Below, in pieces: positions 1 to 9,733 of a DNA stretch of 64,000 nt. Under the pieces are notes generated by a model. It was not told the origin of the DNA, did not search any database, and saw nothing but the letters and a program-made list of their open reading frames with translations. Source of the DNA: Polaribacter sejongensis (GTDB lineage: Bacteria; Bacteroidota; Bacteroidia; Flavobacteriales; Flavobacteriaceae); contig NZ_CP150667.1 in NCBI RefSeq assembly GCF_038024065.1, positions 2,921,501-2,985,500 on the forward strand, written 5' to 3'. Made by a program: the position numbers and the translations under genes. The stretch's first letter is position 1. Each line of letters starts with the position of its first letter.

Positions 1-1
1 G

Positions 2-1906
2 GTAAACGGTCAGGTGCATTTAGTTTCATCTACAGGTAAATACCTAACGGGTTTTTCAGTAGGTAAAGGTACAGCATCTATAAAAATTGCTACTACTTTA
101 GAAGATGGTGTTCCTGGTGGTTTTGCAGAAGGAACTCCGGTAGTAACATTAAATAAGGATACAGATTACAATATTTCTGCTAAAATAGATTTTACTACAA
201 AAAAAGTAAATCTTTATAATGGAGGTGAGTTAGTTTATGAGGATGCTCCTTTTTTAGACGAAGCTACAGACATCGCCAAAATAGATATTCAGATATTTTA
301 TATGTATAATAATAATGGACAATTCTATTTCGATAATATTTCTTTTTTAAACGCAGCAGAAAACCGTTTAAGCTTAATGAGTAATGTAGGTTCTGCCGAA
401 ACGCAAATTTCTTCTGTAAAGGTTGGTGATAAGTATGGTCAATATAGACAATCTGATATAGATACATTTCAGGCAGCAATAAACAATGCTAAAGTAGTAC
501 TTGAAAATTGTGCTGCTAACGTTGCAGCAATAGATCAGGCTATAGCAGATATAGAAGCTGCAAAAGTAGCTTTTGAAGCTGTAAAAGTAAATGATCCTGT
601 TTTAAAAATGTATTCAGGTTATGGTTTTTCAGGCGAAGAACACCAAATTTATTGTGGGTATTATAATGGAGGGCTAGGAGTATACGAAGATTGGGCGGTA
701 TCTTTTAAATTAGAAAAAGGATATATGGCAACTTTTGCACAAGACGTTAATGGTTTAGGTGTTAGTAAAGTATATGTTGCACAAGATAATGATTTAGCTA
801 TTAATTTACCAGAAGCGCTACAGAAATCAATTTCATTTATACGTGTGAGCCCTTGGTTTCCAGTTGGTAAAAAAGGAAGTTTAGGAAATACAAAATGGAC
901 TACTGCAGATACCTATAATGTGACCTGGCATTATAACTGGACCTTAGCGGCATCTGATAAAAATTCAGGAACGCAATTTGTGCCAATGTCTTGGACTAAA
1001 TCTAATAATAATGCCTATATAGAAAAGATGGAAGAGATTGGAAAAGATATGACCTTAAATCACCACATGGCATTTAATGAACCCGATAACTCAGATCAAT
1101 CTAACTTAACGGTAGCACAAGCTTTAGAAGCCTATCCAAAACTATTGGCTTCTGGTCTTAGAATTGGTGCTCCAGGTGTAGAGAATATACAATATAGTGC
1201 AAATAACGATTCATTTAATGATGATGCTTGGATTAAAGAATTTATGGATTCTTGTGTAGTACGTGGTTATCGTGTAGATTTTATTCCAGCACATGATTAT
1301 GTTCGTCGTTCAAAATCTACTTTTATAGAGCGATTTAAAGCGCTTCATGATAGATATAATCTTCCAATATGGGTAACAGAATACAACTATGGAAACCCAA
1401 ATATGGGATCTGCAAATATTACCCAAGAAAAGGGGTATAATAATATAAAAAGCTTAACAGAAGCTCTAGAAGAGACAGACTTTATAGAGCGTTACAATTG
1501 GTATTATTTCTTCGGGCAAGCTACTGGTATAGGTGGTATGACGGATGGTCAACTAAATATTACAGGACAATTTTATAGAGATCTAGAATCTCCTGCACCT
1601 TCATACATTCAAGAAGTATATGAGCAAGGGGTAAACTTAGCAGTAAGCAATTTCGAGAAATCTAATGTTGGTCTTTATCCAAACCCAGTAACAGGTCGTT
1701 TATTAACTATTAAGTACACAGAACCTTCTTTATATACAAATGCAATTGTTACGATATATAATGTGTACGGTAAAGAAGTTTTAACCAAATCAAATGGAGC
1801 TAATCAAGTAGATGTTTCTCATTTAAGCAGTGGTGTTTATTTAGTTCAAATTGTATCTGGTGATATAAAAACGACTAAAAAAATTATCATTTCTAGTCAA
1901 AACTAA
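2..1906 (+). CDS. Secreted GH128/Asl1-like glycoside hydrolase with T9SS tail, paralogue 1 (5' partial)
   Basis: The frame is already open at base 2 (VNGQVHLV...), and alignment to the third paralogue shows that about 91 N-terminal residues, including the signal peptide, lie before the window; the GTG at 14 is an internal Val codon. Visible modules are the end of a LamG-like beta-sandwich, a FIVAR-like helical linker, a beta/gamma-crystallin-like module, an Asl1-type (PF11790, GH128-like) barrel and a C-terminal sorting domain starting near the LYPNP motif. Candidate catalytic glutamates are in FNEPDN (codon 1079-1081) and WVTEYNYG. The catalytic domain is the most divergent of the three copies: it has HDY where the others have HYY, and it carries an insert after the IGAP motif. 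Polysaccharide backbone cleavage outside the cell is inferred; the true substrate is unknown. Confidence 0.85.
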   Translation, partial: VNGQVHLVSSTGKYLTGFSVGKGTASIKIATTLEDGVPGGFAEGTPVVTLNKDTDYNISAKIDFTTKKVNLYNGGELVYEDAPFLDEATDIAKIDIQIFYMYNNNGQFYFDNISFLNAAENRLSLMSNVGSAETQISSVKVGDKYGQYRQSDIDTFQAAINNAKVVLENCAANVAAIDQAIADIEAAKVAFEAVKVNDPVLKMYSGYGFSGEEHQIYCGYYNGGLGVYEDWAVSFKLEKGYMATFAQDVNGLGVSKVYVAQDNDLAINLPEALQKSISFIRVSPWFPVGKKGSLGNTKWTTADTYNVTWHYNWTLAASDKNSGTQFVPMSWTKSNNNAYIEKMEEIGKDMTLNHHMAFNEPDNSDQSNLTVAQALEAYPKLLASGLRIGAPGVENIQYSANNDSFNDDAWIKEFMDSCVVRGYRVDFIPAHDYVRRSKSTFIERFKALHDRYNLPIWVTEYNYGNPNMGSANITQEKGYNNIKSLTEALEETDFIERYNWYYFFGQATGIGGMTDGQLNITGQFYRDLESPAPSYIQEVYEQGVNLAVSNFEKSNVGLYPNPVTGRLLTIKYTEPSLYTNAIVTIYNVYGKEVLTKSNGANQVDVSHLSSGVYLVQIVSGDIKTTKKIIISSQN

Positions 1907-1917
1907 AACTTAATAAA

Positions 1918-4059
1918 ATGAGAAATTTACTAAAGTTAATAGTCTTTTTATTCACTTTCTATGGATTTTCACAAACAAATCCATGTGGAACAATACTAAA
2001 TGATACGTTTGATGAAGCAGGTGCATTACCAACCGAATGGACAGAATATAATACTACAGGTAGTGCAACTTTTGCTAGTGGTAAGTTAAAATTTGAACAT
2101 AGTACAGATCAGCCATCAGCATACAGAACTTTTAACGCTATTTCAAATAAAGTAACGCTTTCTTTTGATGTATCTGCCAGTCGTTCTTATGCAAGTTGTC
2201 AGGTAAATTTAATCTCGGAAACAGGGCAATATTTAGCTACGCTTGATGTTGGTTCTAAATCTGCAAGTATACAATATGCAACAACCATTTTAGAAGGTGT
2301 TCCTGGTGGTTTTACTAATGGATCTCCAGAGATAACTTTACAAACAAACACCTTTTATGCAATTAATGCAAACATCAATTTTACTACCAAAACAATAGAT
2401 TATTATGTAGATGGTGTATTAATGGCGGCAGATGTTCCGTTTCTAGAACCAGCAAATAATATTGCTAAAGTAGATATTCAATCATTATTTATGTATAATG
2501 ATAATGGACAATTCCAATTCGATAATATTTATTTTTTAAGTGTAGATGAAAACCGTTTAAACTTAATGAGTAGTGTTAGTGTATCAGAAACCTTGCTTTC
2601 TGCAGTTTCTATTGGAGTTAATTACGGGCAATATCCGCAAACAGCAGTAGCTACTTTTCAAACAGTATTAAATGAAGTAAAAACAGTACTTGCAAATTGT
2701 GAGGCGACTTCTGCAGCAGTAGATCAAGCTTTGGCAGATTTACAAGCAGCAAAAGTAGTTTTTGAGGCTACAAAAAAAGATGATCCTGTTCTTGAAATTT
2801 ATTCAGAATATGATTTTTCTGGTGATATGCACGAAATATATTGTGGTTTCTACAACGGTACTTTAGCTGCATACGATAACTGGGCAGTTTCATTTACCTT
2901 AGATAAAGGATATATGGCAACTTTTGCAGAAGATGTAAACGGCACCGGTGTAAGTAAGGTATATGTAGCGGCAGACCACGATTTAAGAATTAATCTTCCT
3001 GCAGAATTACAAAAGAAAGCTTCATTTATTCGTGTTTCTCCTTGGAGAGATGTTCATAAAAAAGGACTTGCAGGTGGAGGTACTGATGTTGCTGTTGCTT
3101 TAAATAACTCTTGGTATTACAATTGGAGCAATACTGGTGAAAATTTAGGAGAAATTGAATTTGTACCCAACCAATGGTCTGGTGGTTCCATCTCAAAATC
3201 GGTTAGTTTAGGTGAAAGAATGGATATTTCGCATCATATGGCTTTTAACGAACCAGATAATGATGACCAATCTAATATGACAACAGATAAGGCTATAGAA
3301 AAATATGAGTTGTTGCTAGCATCTGGTTTACGTTTGGGCTCTCCTGCAAATACAGATGGAGCAAAAGGAGCTACTTGGCGTAATGAATTTATGGAGAAAG
3401 CAGAAGCAAAAGGTTTACGTGTAGATTATATAGTAGTACATTATTATAAAAAAACATCTCCAGCTAATTTTTACAATTGGCTAAAAGCAATTCATGACAA
3501 ATGGCAACGTCCAATTTGGATTAAAGAATTTAATTATGGCGCTCCATGGGTGTCTAATAAACCAGTAGACATTCAAGCTTCTAGTGATGGGTTAGAATCT
3601 TATATAAATATGTTAGATGATACTAGCTTTGTAGAGCGTTATTCTGTATTTACTTGGCAACCAGATAATGCAGAGCGTTTTACCTTTTTTACAGTACGTA
3701 GACCTATAGAATTAAATGTTTCTGGCATTATGTATAGAGACCATGTTTCACCTGTTGCGTATACCCAAGAAGTATATGAACAAGGTGTAAACTTAGCGGT
3801 AACAAGTTTTGAGAAATCTAATATTAGACTTTATCCAAACCCAATAACAGGTAAAGAGCTTACTATTAATTATGCAGCATCTTCAATAACAAACAATGTT
3901 GTTGTAAAAATATTTAATGTCTACGGAAAAGAGGTTTTTAAGAAAACAAATACTCCAAAGCAAATAGATGTTTCTAGTTTAAGTAATGGCGTTTATTTGG
4001 TTCAGATGATTTCTGGAGATAAAAAAATTAACAAAAAAATTATAATAACCAATCAATAA
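1918..4059 (+). CDS. Secreted GH128/Asl1-like glycoside hydrolase with T9SS tail, paralogue 2
   Basis: This 713-residue protein starts with a Sec signal peptide (cleavage near FSQ, residues 17-19). It is followed by a LamG-like sandwich (about 25-205), a helical FIVAR-like linker (about 207-290), a beta/gamma-crystallin-like module (about 291-378, ending SFIRVSPW), an Asl1-like barrel (about 380-620) and a T9SS domain (about 640-713). Glu445 (FNEPDN) and Glu537 (WIKEFNYG) fit the acid/base and nucleophile of GH128-type enzymes. It lies 11 bp after paralogue 1 and 14 bp before paralogue 3, so the three are probably one operon. The family includes beta-1,3-glucanases, but this setting of fucosidases and sulfatases suggests another substrate; that is inference. 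Confidence 0.88.
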   Translation: MRNLLKLIVFLFTFYGFSQTNPCGTILNDTFDEAGALPTEWTEYNTTGSATFASGKLKFEHSTDQPSAYRTFNAISNKVTLSFDVSASRSYASCQVNLISETGQYLATLDVGSKSASIQYATTILEGVPGGFTNGSPEITLQTNTFYAINANINFTTKTIDYYVDGVLMAADVPFLEPANNIAKVDIQSLFMYNDNGQFQFDNIYFLSVDENRLNLMSSVSVSETLLSAVSIGVNYGQYPQTAVATFQTVLNEVKTVLANCEATSAAVDQALADLQAAKVVFEATKKDDPVLEIYSEYDFSGDMHEIYCGFYNGTLAAYDNWAVSFTLDKGYMATFAEDVNGTGVSKVYVAADHDLRINLPAELQKKASFIRVSPWRDVHKKGLAGGGTDVAVALNNSWYYNWSNTGENLGEIEFVPNQWSGGSISKSVSLGERMDISHHMAFNEPDNDDQSNMTTDKAIEKYELLLASGLRLGSPANTDGAKGATWRNEFMEKAEAKGLRVDYIVVHYYKKTSPANFYNWLKAIHDKWQRPIWIKEFNYGAPWVSNKPVDIQASSDGLESYINMLDDTSFVERYSVFTWQPDNAERFTFFTVRRPIELNVSGIMYRDHVSPVAYTQEVYEQGVNLAVTSFEKSNIRLYPNPITGKELTINYAASSITNNVVVKIFNVYGKEVFKKTNTPKQIDVSSLSNGVYLVQMISGDKKINKKIIITNQ

Positions 4060-4073
4060 TAAAACCTAACAAG

Positions 4074-6209
4074 ATGAAAAATTTACTAAAATTTATAGTC
4101 ATTTTATTTAGTTTCTATGGATTTGCACAAACAGATCCTTGTGGAAGTGTTATAAATGATACTTTTGATACTGCAGGTGCATTACCAACCGAATGGACAG
4201 AATACAATACTTCAGGAAGCGTTACAGTTGCTAATGGTAAACTAAAGTTTGAACATAGTACAACAATGCCATCTGCATACAGAACACTTACTCCTGTAAC
4301 AAGTAATGCTGCTTTTTCTTTTGATGTAAATGCTTCGCGTAACTCTGTAAATGGGCAGGTTCATTTAGTTTCATCAACAGGTAAACATCTTACAAGTATA
4401 TCAGTAGGTAAAGGTACGGCATCCATTAAAATTGCAACTGTAATGGAAAATGGAGTTCCAGGTGGTTTTGCAGATGGAACACCTGTAGTAACCTTAAATA
4501 AGGATACAGATTACAGTATTTCTGCTCAAATTAATTTTACAACTAAAAAAGTAAATCTTTATAATAAAGGAGAATTGGTTTATGAAGGAGCTCCTTTTTT
4601 AGAAGAAGCAGAAGACATTGCTAAAATAGATATTCAATTATTGTATATGTATGCAAACAATGGGCAATTCTATTTCGATAATATTGCCATACTTAATGCC
4701 AGTGAAAACCGCATACTTTTACAAGGAACTGTAGGTGCTGCAGAAACTTTAATTTCTACTGCAGTTGTAGGTGAAAAGTATAATCAATACTCTCAATCTG
4801 GGGTAGATGCTTTTCAAACAGCAATAACCAACGCTAATATAGCACTTGCAAACTGTGAAGCTACTTCTGCAACATTAGATGCTGCTTTGGCAGATTTACA
4901 AGCAGCAGAAGTTGCTTTTGAAGCAACTAGAGTAAATGATCCTGTACTTAAAATTTATTCTGAATATGATTTTTCTGGTACAGAGCATCAAATGTATTGT
5001 GGTTATTATAATGGTACTTTAGGAGATTACGACAATTGGGCGGTTTCTTTTACATTAGATAAAGGCTATATGGTAACTTTTGCTGAAGATGTAAATGGTA
5101 CTGGAGTAAGTAAAGTATATGTTGCTCAAGACAATAATTTAAGAATTAATCTTCCGGCAGTATTACAAAAAACGGCTTCTTTTATTCGTGTTTCTCCATG
5201 GAAAGATGTACTTAAAAAAGGAATGGGCGCTAAAGGAGATGCTGTTGTTGCAGCATTAAATACTTCTTGGCATTACAACTGGGGTAATGATGGTGAAGCA
5301 ATTGGAGATGCAGAGTTTGTACCAAACCAATGGGGCGGAGGCTCTATTGATAAACCTATAAGCCTTGGGAAAAGAATGGATATTTCACATCACATGGCTT
5401 TTAACGAGCCAGATAATGATGATCAATCTAATATGACTACTGATAAAGCTATTGAAAAATATGAGCTTTTATTAGCTTCTGGTTTACGTTTAGGTTCTCC
5501 TGCAAATACAGATGGTGCAAGAGGAGAAACTTGGCGAAATGAGTTTATGACCAAGGCGGAAGCAGCAGGGTTACGTGTAGATTATATGGTGGTTCATTAT
5601 TATAAAAAAACAACACCAGCCAATTTTTACAATTGGTTAAAAAAGATTTATGATAAATGGCAACGTCCAATTTGGATTAAAGAATTTAATTATGGTGCAA
5701 CTTGGGTTTCTAATAAGCCAACTACAAACCAAGCAGCTAGCGATGGTTTAGAATCGTATCTTAATAAATTAGATGAAACAGATTTTATAGAGCGTTACGC
5801 AGTATTTACTTGGCAACCAGATAGCGAAGTATACTCATTAATGTCAGTAAGATATCCTGTAACATTAAGTATTTCTGGAGAAATGTATAGAGACCATGTT
5901 TCGCCTGTAGCATACACACAGGAAGTGTATGAGCAAGGTGCAAATTTAGCGGTAGGAGATGCTGAGGTTGATGCTAAAGTTTTAGTATACCCAACAATTG
6001 TAGATAACGGAATCTTAAACATAAAGTATTCAGAAGAGTTTGCTCAAAATAATGTAGCATTAACTTTTTACAATACCATGGGGCAGCAAGTTAAAAAAGT
6101 TACTGGTTTAAAGTCTAGAATAAATGTGAGTGAATTGTCTAATGGATTATATATTATTAAGATAAAATCTGATTTAGGAACAAGTACAAAGAAAATTATT
6201 ATTCAATAA
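4074..6209 (+). CDS. Secreted GH128/Asl1-like glycoside hydrolase with T9SS tail, paralogue 3
   Basis: This 711-residue protein has the same architecture as its two upstream neighbours: signal peptide (cut near FAQ, residue 19), LamG-like sandwich, helical linker, beta/gamma-crystallin-like module, Asl1-like barrel with Glu445 (FNEPDN) and Glu537 (WIKEFNYG), and a T9SS tail. Its catalytic domain is nearly the same as that of paralogue 2, its N-terminal half matches paralogue 1, and its sorting domain (VLVYPTIVDNG start) is unlike either. It is the last gene before a strong hairpin terminator. An endo-acting role on the sulfated polysaccharide handled by the downstream genes is inferred from secretion and position. 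Confidence 0.88.
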   Translation: MKNLLKFIVILFSFYGFAQTDPCGSVINDTFDTAGALPTEWTEYNTSGSVTVANGKLKFEHSTTMPSAYRTLTPVTSNAAFSFDVNASRNSVNGQVHLVSSTGKHLTSISVGKGTASIKIATVMENGVPGGFADGTPVVTLNKDTDYSISAQINFTTKKVNLYNKGELVYEGAPFLEEAEDIAKIDIQLLYMYANNGQFYFDNIAILNASENRILLQGTVGAAETLISTAVVGEKYNQYSQSGVDAFQTAITNANIALANCEATSATLDAALADLQAAEVAFEATRVNDPVLKIYSEYDFSGTEHQMYCGYYNGTLGDYDNWAVSFTLDKGYMVTFAEDVNGTGVSKVYVAQDNNLRINLPAVLQKTASFIRVSPWKDVLKKGMGAKGDAVVAALNTSWHYNWGNDGEAIGDAEFVPNQWGGGSIDKPISLGKRMDISHHMAFNEPDNDDQSNMTTDKAIEKYELLLASGLRLGSPANTDGARGETWRNEFMTKAEAAGLRVDYMVVHYYKKTTPANFYNWLKKIYDKWQRPIWIKEFNYGATWVSNKPTTNQAASDGLESYLNKLDETDFIERYAVFTWQPDSEVYSLMSVRYPVTLSISGEMYRDHVSPVAYTQEVYEQGANLAVGDAEVDAKVLVYPTIVDNGILNIKYSEEFAQNNVALTFYNTMGQQVKKVTGLKSRINVSELSNGLYIIKIKSDLGTSTKKIIIQ

Positions 6210-6263
6210 AACCTAAAATAAATAGCTAAAAAGTTTCAGAAAAGCTATTAAGATATAGTCTAA

Positions 6264-6316
6264 AAAGAGGCGAAATTAACGACTAAAAATGTTATTAATT
6301 TTGCCTCTTTTGTTTT
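6264..6316 (+). terminator. Rho-independent terminator after the triplicated hydrolases
   Basis: A 16-bp stem, AAAGAGGCGAAATTAA against TTAATTTTGCCTCTTT, with a single mismatch is followed by TGTTTT. It separates the tandem hydrolase operon from the GH172-led gene string. Confidence 0.8.
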
Positions 6317-6581
6317 GAAAATATACCTTTTAAAAGGTCAGAATAAAATTCTAGTAACTTTTTGTAATCATAAATTAGAAGTGTTTACTATTTGTTTAAA
6401 CCTTAAGTGAATTAGACAAAAGTGTCTTGTAACCTCTTGTAATCACTACAATTTACCAAAATGCAACATTTGTAGTTATTTGATGCAACAATAGTCTCCA
6501 ACATTAGAATCTAATATTTTTATATTTGAATTTAGTTCTAGAAATAACCACTCTAGAAAACTTGAATATAAAACTAGCAAA
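6317..6581 (+). promoter_or_regulatory. Promoter and leader region of the GH172-sulfatase gene string
   Basis: No gene is seen here. A TATATTTG element at 6521-6528 matches the Bacteroidota -7 box TAnnTTTG, giving a predicted start near 6533 and a leader of about 49 nt. No TTG is found at the expected -33 spacing, which suggests dependence on an activator. Two ATGCAACA copies (6461-6468 and 6483-6490) are 22 bp apart, about two helical turns, just upstream of the promoter. TTGTAA also recurs around 6362, 6427 and 6437. These are candidate regulator sites; no regulator is assigned. Confidence 0.5.
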
Positions 6582-8201
6582 ATGAAACGATCGCTTATAG
6601 GTGAAATCATACCCCTTATTTTTTTGATAAGTGTCTTTTCCTGTAAAAAAGTAGACCAAAAAATTACTATTCAGTCGTTGTTAAATGAAATGGTAAGTAG
6701 AGAGCATATTGCTCAGTTTCCAGAAACTAATTTTAGATTAAAACAAGAAAGTAGTTATAATAGAGCTTCTGTAAATCCTACAGATTCTGTTGGATGGTTC
6801 AACAATAAAGATCATAATAACAATAACAAAGACCATAATTTTATTCGTGTTGAAGAAATAAACGGACAAAAAGAATGGGTACTAATGGATCACAAAGGTG
6901 CTGGCGCAATAGTGCGTACTTGGATGCCTTTTAAAAATGCTCAAAAACCAAGCACAAACAGTATTATTAAATTTTATTTAGACGGTTCAGACACTCCAGC
7001 CTTAGAAGGAAATATGTTAGATTTATTAAACGGAGACGGATTAATTCCTTTTCCGTTAGCGCATAAATCATTGCGTTCTGCAGTTTCTTTTTTCCCAATT
7101 CCGTATGCAAAGAGTTGTAAAATTACAGTTACAGAACGTCCTTTTTTCTATCAATTTACCTACAGAGAATACCCTGCTGAAACAGCTATAAAAACGTTTA
7201 CATTAGAAGATTATCAACAAGCAAAATCAGCAATAGAAGAAGTTGCAACAACACTTTTGCAATCAGAAAATAAAAATGAGTTTGAAAACGCTACAGATTT
7301 TCATCAACTAAAACCAAATGAAGAAAAAGTTTTTGAGCTTCAAAAAGGAACAGCTGCTATAAAAAACCTTGCTTTAAAATTAAAAAGTTATCAAGATTCT
7401 ACAGTTACACGTGGGGTTGTTATCAAAATAAATTTTGATGGAAAAGAAACAGTTTGGTCGCCAATTGGCGATTTTTTCGGAACAGGAGTTGGTTTACATC
7501 CTTTTAAAGGTTGGTACAGAACAGTAGCAGAAGATGGTACGTTGTCTAGTAGATGGGTAATGCCCTATCAAAAAGAAGCAAAAATTACCATTCTTAATTT
7601 GGGTACAACAGCTATCGATTTTAAGCTAAAAACCAAAGTAGAAACTTGGCAATGGGATGAGAACTCTATGTATTTCCATGCAGGTTTTCGTCAGCAATAT
7701 CCTGTAGCAACACGTCCTTTTTCAGATTGGAATTACATCACCATAAAAGGTAGAGGAGTTTATGTAGGAGATGCACTTACGGTAATGAATCCGGTTAAAA
7801 AATGGTGGGGAGAAGGAGATGAAAAAATTTATGTAGATGGAGAAAAGTTTCCATCTATTTTTGGTACCGGAACCGAAGATTATTATGCGTATTCATGGGG
7901 AGGAATCAGTACAGATTTCTATGAACATCCATTTCATGCACAACCTCGTAGCAATGTGTACAACAAGTTCAACAGAAAAACTACCAACGAAAGAAACACT
8001 CAAGGCTATAGCACAGAAACAAGAACGAGAGCTTTAGACGGAATGCCTTTTAGTAGTTCTTTAAAACTAGATATGGAAGTGTGGAGTTGGGTAGATTGTG
8101 ACATGCAATACACATTGGGAATGTATTGGTATGGAGATGCAAATTCTACAGCCAACGTAAAACCTGTGCCAGAACAAGTTTTAATATTACCAAGTTGGTA
8201 A
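6582..8201 (+). CDS. GH172 family (DUF2961) lipoprotein
   Basis: The 539-residue protein has a lipobox ending in Cys21 (SVFSC), so it is probably anchored in the outer or inner membrane facing the periplasm. The body is a DUF2961 jelly-roll protein: an early WFNNKDHN segment, HKGAGAIVRTW, and the family signature GTGTEDYY with Glu432, which corresponds to a catalytic Glu region of GH172. Characterised GH172 members act on alpha-D-arabinofuranosides, alpha-D-fructofuranosides or difructose anhydride; these enzymes usually work as oligomers. Which furanoside or other linkage is hydrolysed here is not known. It is the first gene of a long same-strand string with short gaps ending at 32.1 kb. Confidence 0.82.
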   Translation: MKRSLIGEIIPLIFLISVFSCKKVDQKITIQSLLNEMVSREHIAQFPETNFRLKQESSYNRASVNPTDSVGWFNNKDHNNNNKDHNFIRVEEINGQKEWVLMDHKGAGAIVRTWMPFKNAQKPSTNSIIKFYLDGSDTPALEGNMLDLLNGDGLIPFPLAHKSLRSAVSFFPIPYAKSCKITVTERPFFYQFTYREYPAETAIKTFTLEDYQQAKSAIEEVATTLLQSENKNEFENATDFHQLKPNEEKVFELQKGTAAIKNLALKLKSYQDSTVTRGVVIKINFDGKETVWSPIGDFFGTGVGLHPFKGWYRTVAEDGTLSSRWVMPYQKEAKITILNLGTTAIDFKLKTKVETWQWDENSMYFHAGFRQQYPVATRPFSDWNYITIKGRGVYVGDALTVMNPVKKWWGEGDEKIYVDGEKFPSIFGTGTEDYYAYSWGGISTDFYEHPFHAQPRSNVYNKFNRKTTNERNTQGYSTETRTRALDGMPFSSSLKLDMEVWSWVDCDMQYTLGMYWYGDANSTANVKPVPEQVLILPSW

Positions 8202-8247
8202 TCTTTAATAATGCTTAAAAACGAATTTTATATAAATAAATTTTAGA

Positions 8248-9720
8248 ATGAAAAATAGGGTAAAGTTTCTATTGATAATTGCAATTGCTGCCGTTTCTTT
8301 TACAAGTTGTAAAACCGTAAAAGAAAATAAAACGGCTTCTATAACTGAAAATAAGGAAGTAGCAAAAAAGCCGAATATCATTTATATTTTAGCTGATGAT
8401 TTGGGTTATGCAGATATCGGACCTTACGGTCAGACTAAAATTAAAACACCAAATTTAGATAAAATGGCGGCTGAGGGAATGATTTTTACTAATCATTACT
8501 CGGGTTCTACAGTGTGCATGCCATCTCGAGCAAGTTTGTTAACGGGTTATGATCAAGGACATGCAACAGTAAGAGGAAATCCAGTTTGGACCAATAGTGG
8601 GGAACCTGTCAATTTAAAAAGACATGAAAAAACAGTTGCCAACGAGCTTAAAAAAGTAGGGTATAAAACGGCTATTTTAGGTAAATGGGGTTTATCCGAA
8701 GGAAATACCAATGGTAATTTTCCATCAGAACATGGGTTCGATTATTTCTTAGGATACAAAAAACATGCACAAGCGCATCATTATTATGCAGACACGCTTT
8801 ATTTGAATAATGATCCTTATGTTTTGGAAGGAAACAAGCCTTTATTAAAACAAGGAAAATATACACACGATATATTTGCAAACGAAGCACTAAGTTATAT
8901 TGAAAGAGAAAAAGACAATCCGTTTTTTCTTTATATGGCATTAACATTACCACATTTAGAAATTACAGTTCCAGAAGATTCTAAAAAACAATATCTAGAC
9001 TTAGGATGGCCAAAACGTAAAATGAATACAACAGGGCATTACAAAAATGACCCCGAAGGAAATACTAGTTATGCAGGTATGGTTTCTCGAATGGATAGAG
9101 ATATTGGACGATTATTAGACAAGTTAAAAGAATTAGGAATTGATGATAATACCATTGTTTTCTTTTCTAGTGATAATGGCCCAGAATTTGAAAAAAGAGA
9201 CAAATTTTTTAACAGTAATGGAGATTTAAGAGGTGGTAAACGCGAGTTGTATGAAGGCGGAATTAGAGTTCCTTTAATTGCGAGATATCCTGGTAAAGTT
9301 GCTCCATCAACTAAAAGTGAACACATTTCTGCTTTTTGGGATTTCTTACCAACAGTTTGCGATATTGCAGGTGTTACACCAGAAAATAAAGACATCAACG
9401 GGATTTCTTTTGCACCAGAATTGTTAGGGAAAAGAAAAGATCAAAAAGAACACGAATATTTATATTGGGAGTTTAACGAGCGTCAAGGACCAATTCAAGC
9501 TATCAGACAAGGAGATTGGAAATTAGTTTGGTTGTTAGAAAAAGAACCAGAATTATACAATTTGTCAACAGACCTTGGCGAACAGAATAATCTGGCAAAA
9601 CAAGAACCAGAGAAGTTAAAGGAAATGCTTTCAATATTAAAAAATGTAAGAACAGAAAATGCAGAGTTTCCTTTAGAAACAAGAGCATTAGCAATTAAAA
9701 AAAGAGAAAATAAAAAATAA
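8248..9720 (+). CDS. S1-family sulfatase, lipoprotein (CMPSR motif)
   Basis: Formylglycine-dependent sulfatase that removes sulfate esters from carbohydrate. It is 490 residues long, with lipobox Cys21 (FTSC), the metal-binding ILADDLGY motif (Asp50, Asp51), and Cys90 in CMPSR as the residue converted to formylglycine. It also has GKWGLSEG, where most relatives have GKWHLG, so the usual His after Trp is replaced by Gly. A SSDNGPEF segment completes the metal site. The 46-bp gap after GH172 and 13-bp gap before the next sulfatase support co-transcription. The target sugar and position cannot be read from the sequence. Confidence 0.9.
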   Translation: MKNRVKFLLIIAIAAVSFTSCKTVKENKTASITENKEVAKKPNIIYILADDLGYADIGPYGQTKIKTPNLDKMAAEGMIFTNHYSGSTVCMPSRASLLTGYDQGHATVRGNPVWTNSGEPVNLKRHEKTVANELKKVGYKTAILGKWGLSEGNTNGNFPSEHGFDYFLGYKKHAQAHHYYADTLYLNNDPYVLEGNKPLLKQGKYTHDIFANEALSYIEREKDNPFFLYMALTLPHLEITVPEDSKKQYLDLGWPKRKMNTTGHYKNDPEGNTSYAGMVSRMDRDIGRLLDKLKELGIDDNTIVFFSSDNGPEFEKRDKFFNSNGDLRGGKRELYEGGIRVPLIARYPGKVAPSTKSEHISAFWDFLPTVCDIAGVTPENKDINGISFAPELLGKRKDQKEHEYLYWEFNERQGPIQAIRQGDWKLVWLLEKEPELYNLSTDLGEQNNLAKQEPEKLKEMLSILKNVRTENAEFPLETRALAIKKRENKK

Positions 9721-9733
9721 AATTATAGATAAA

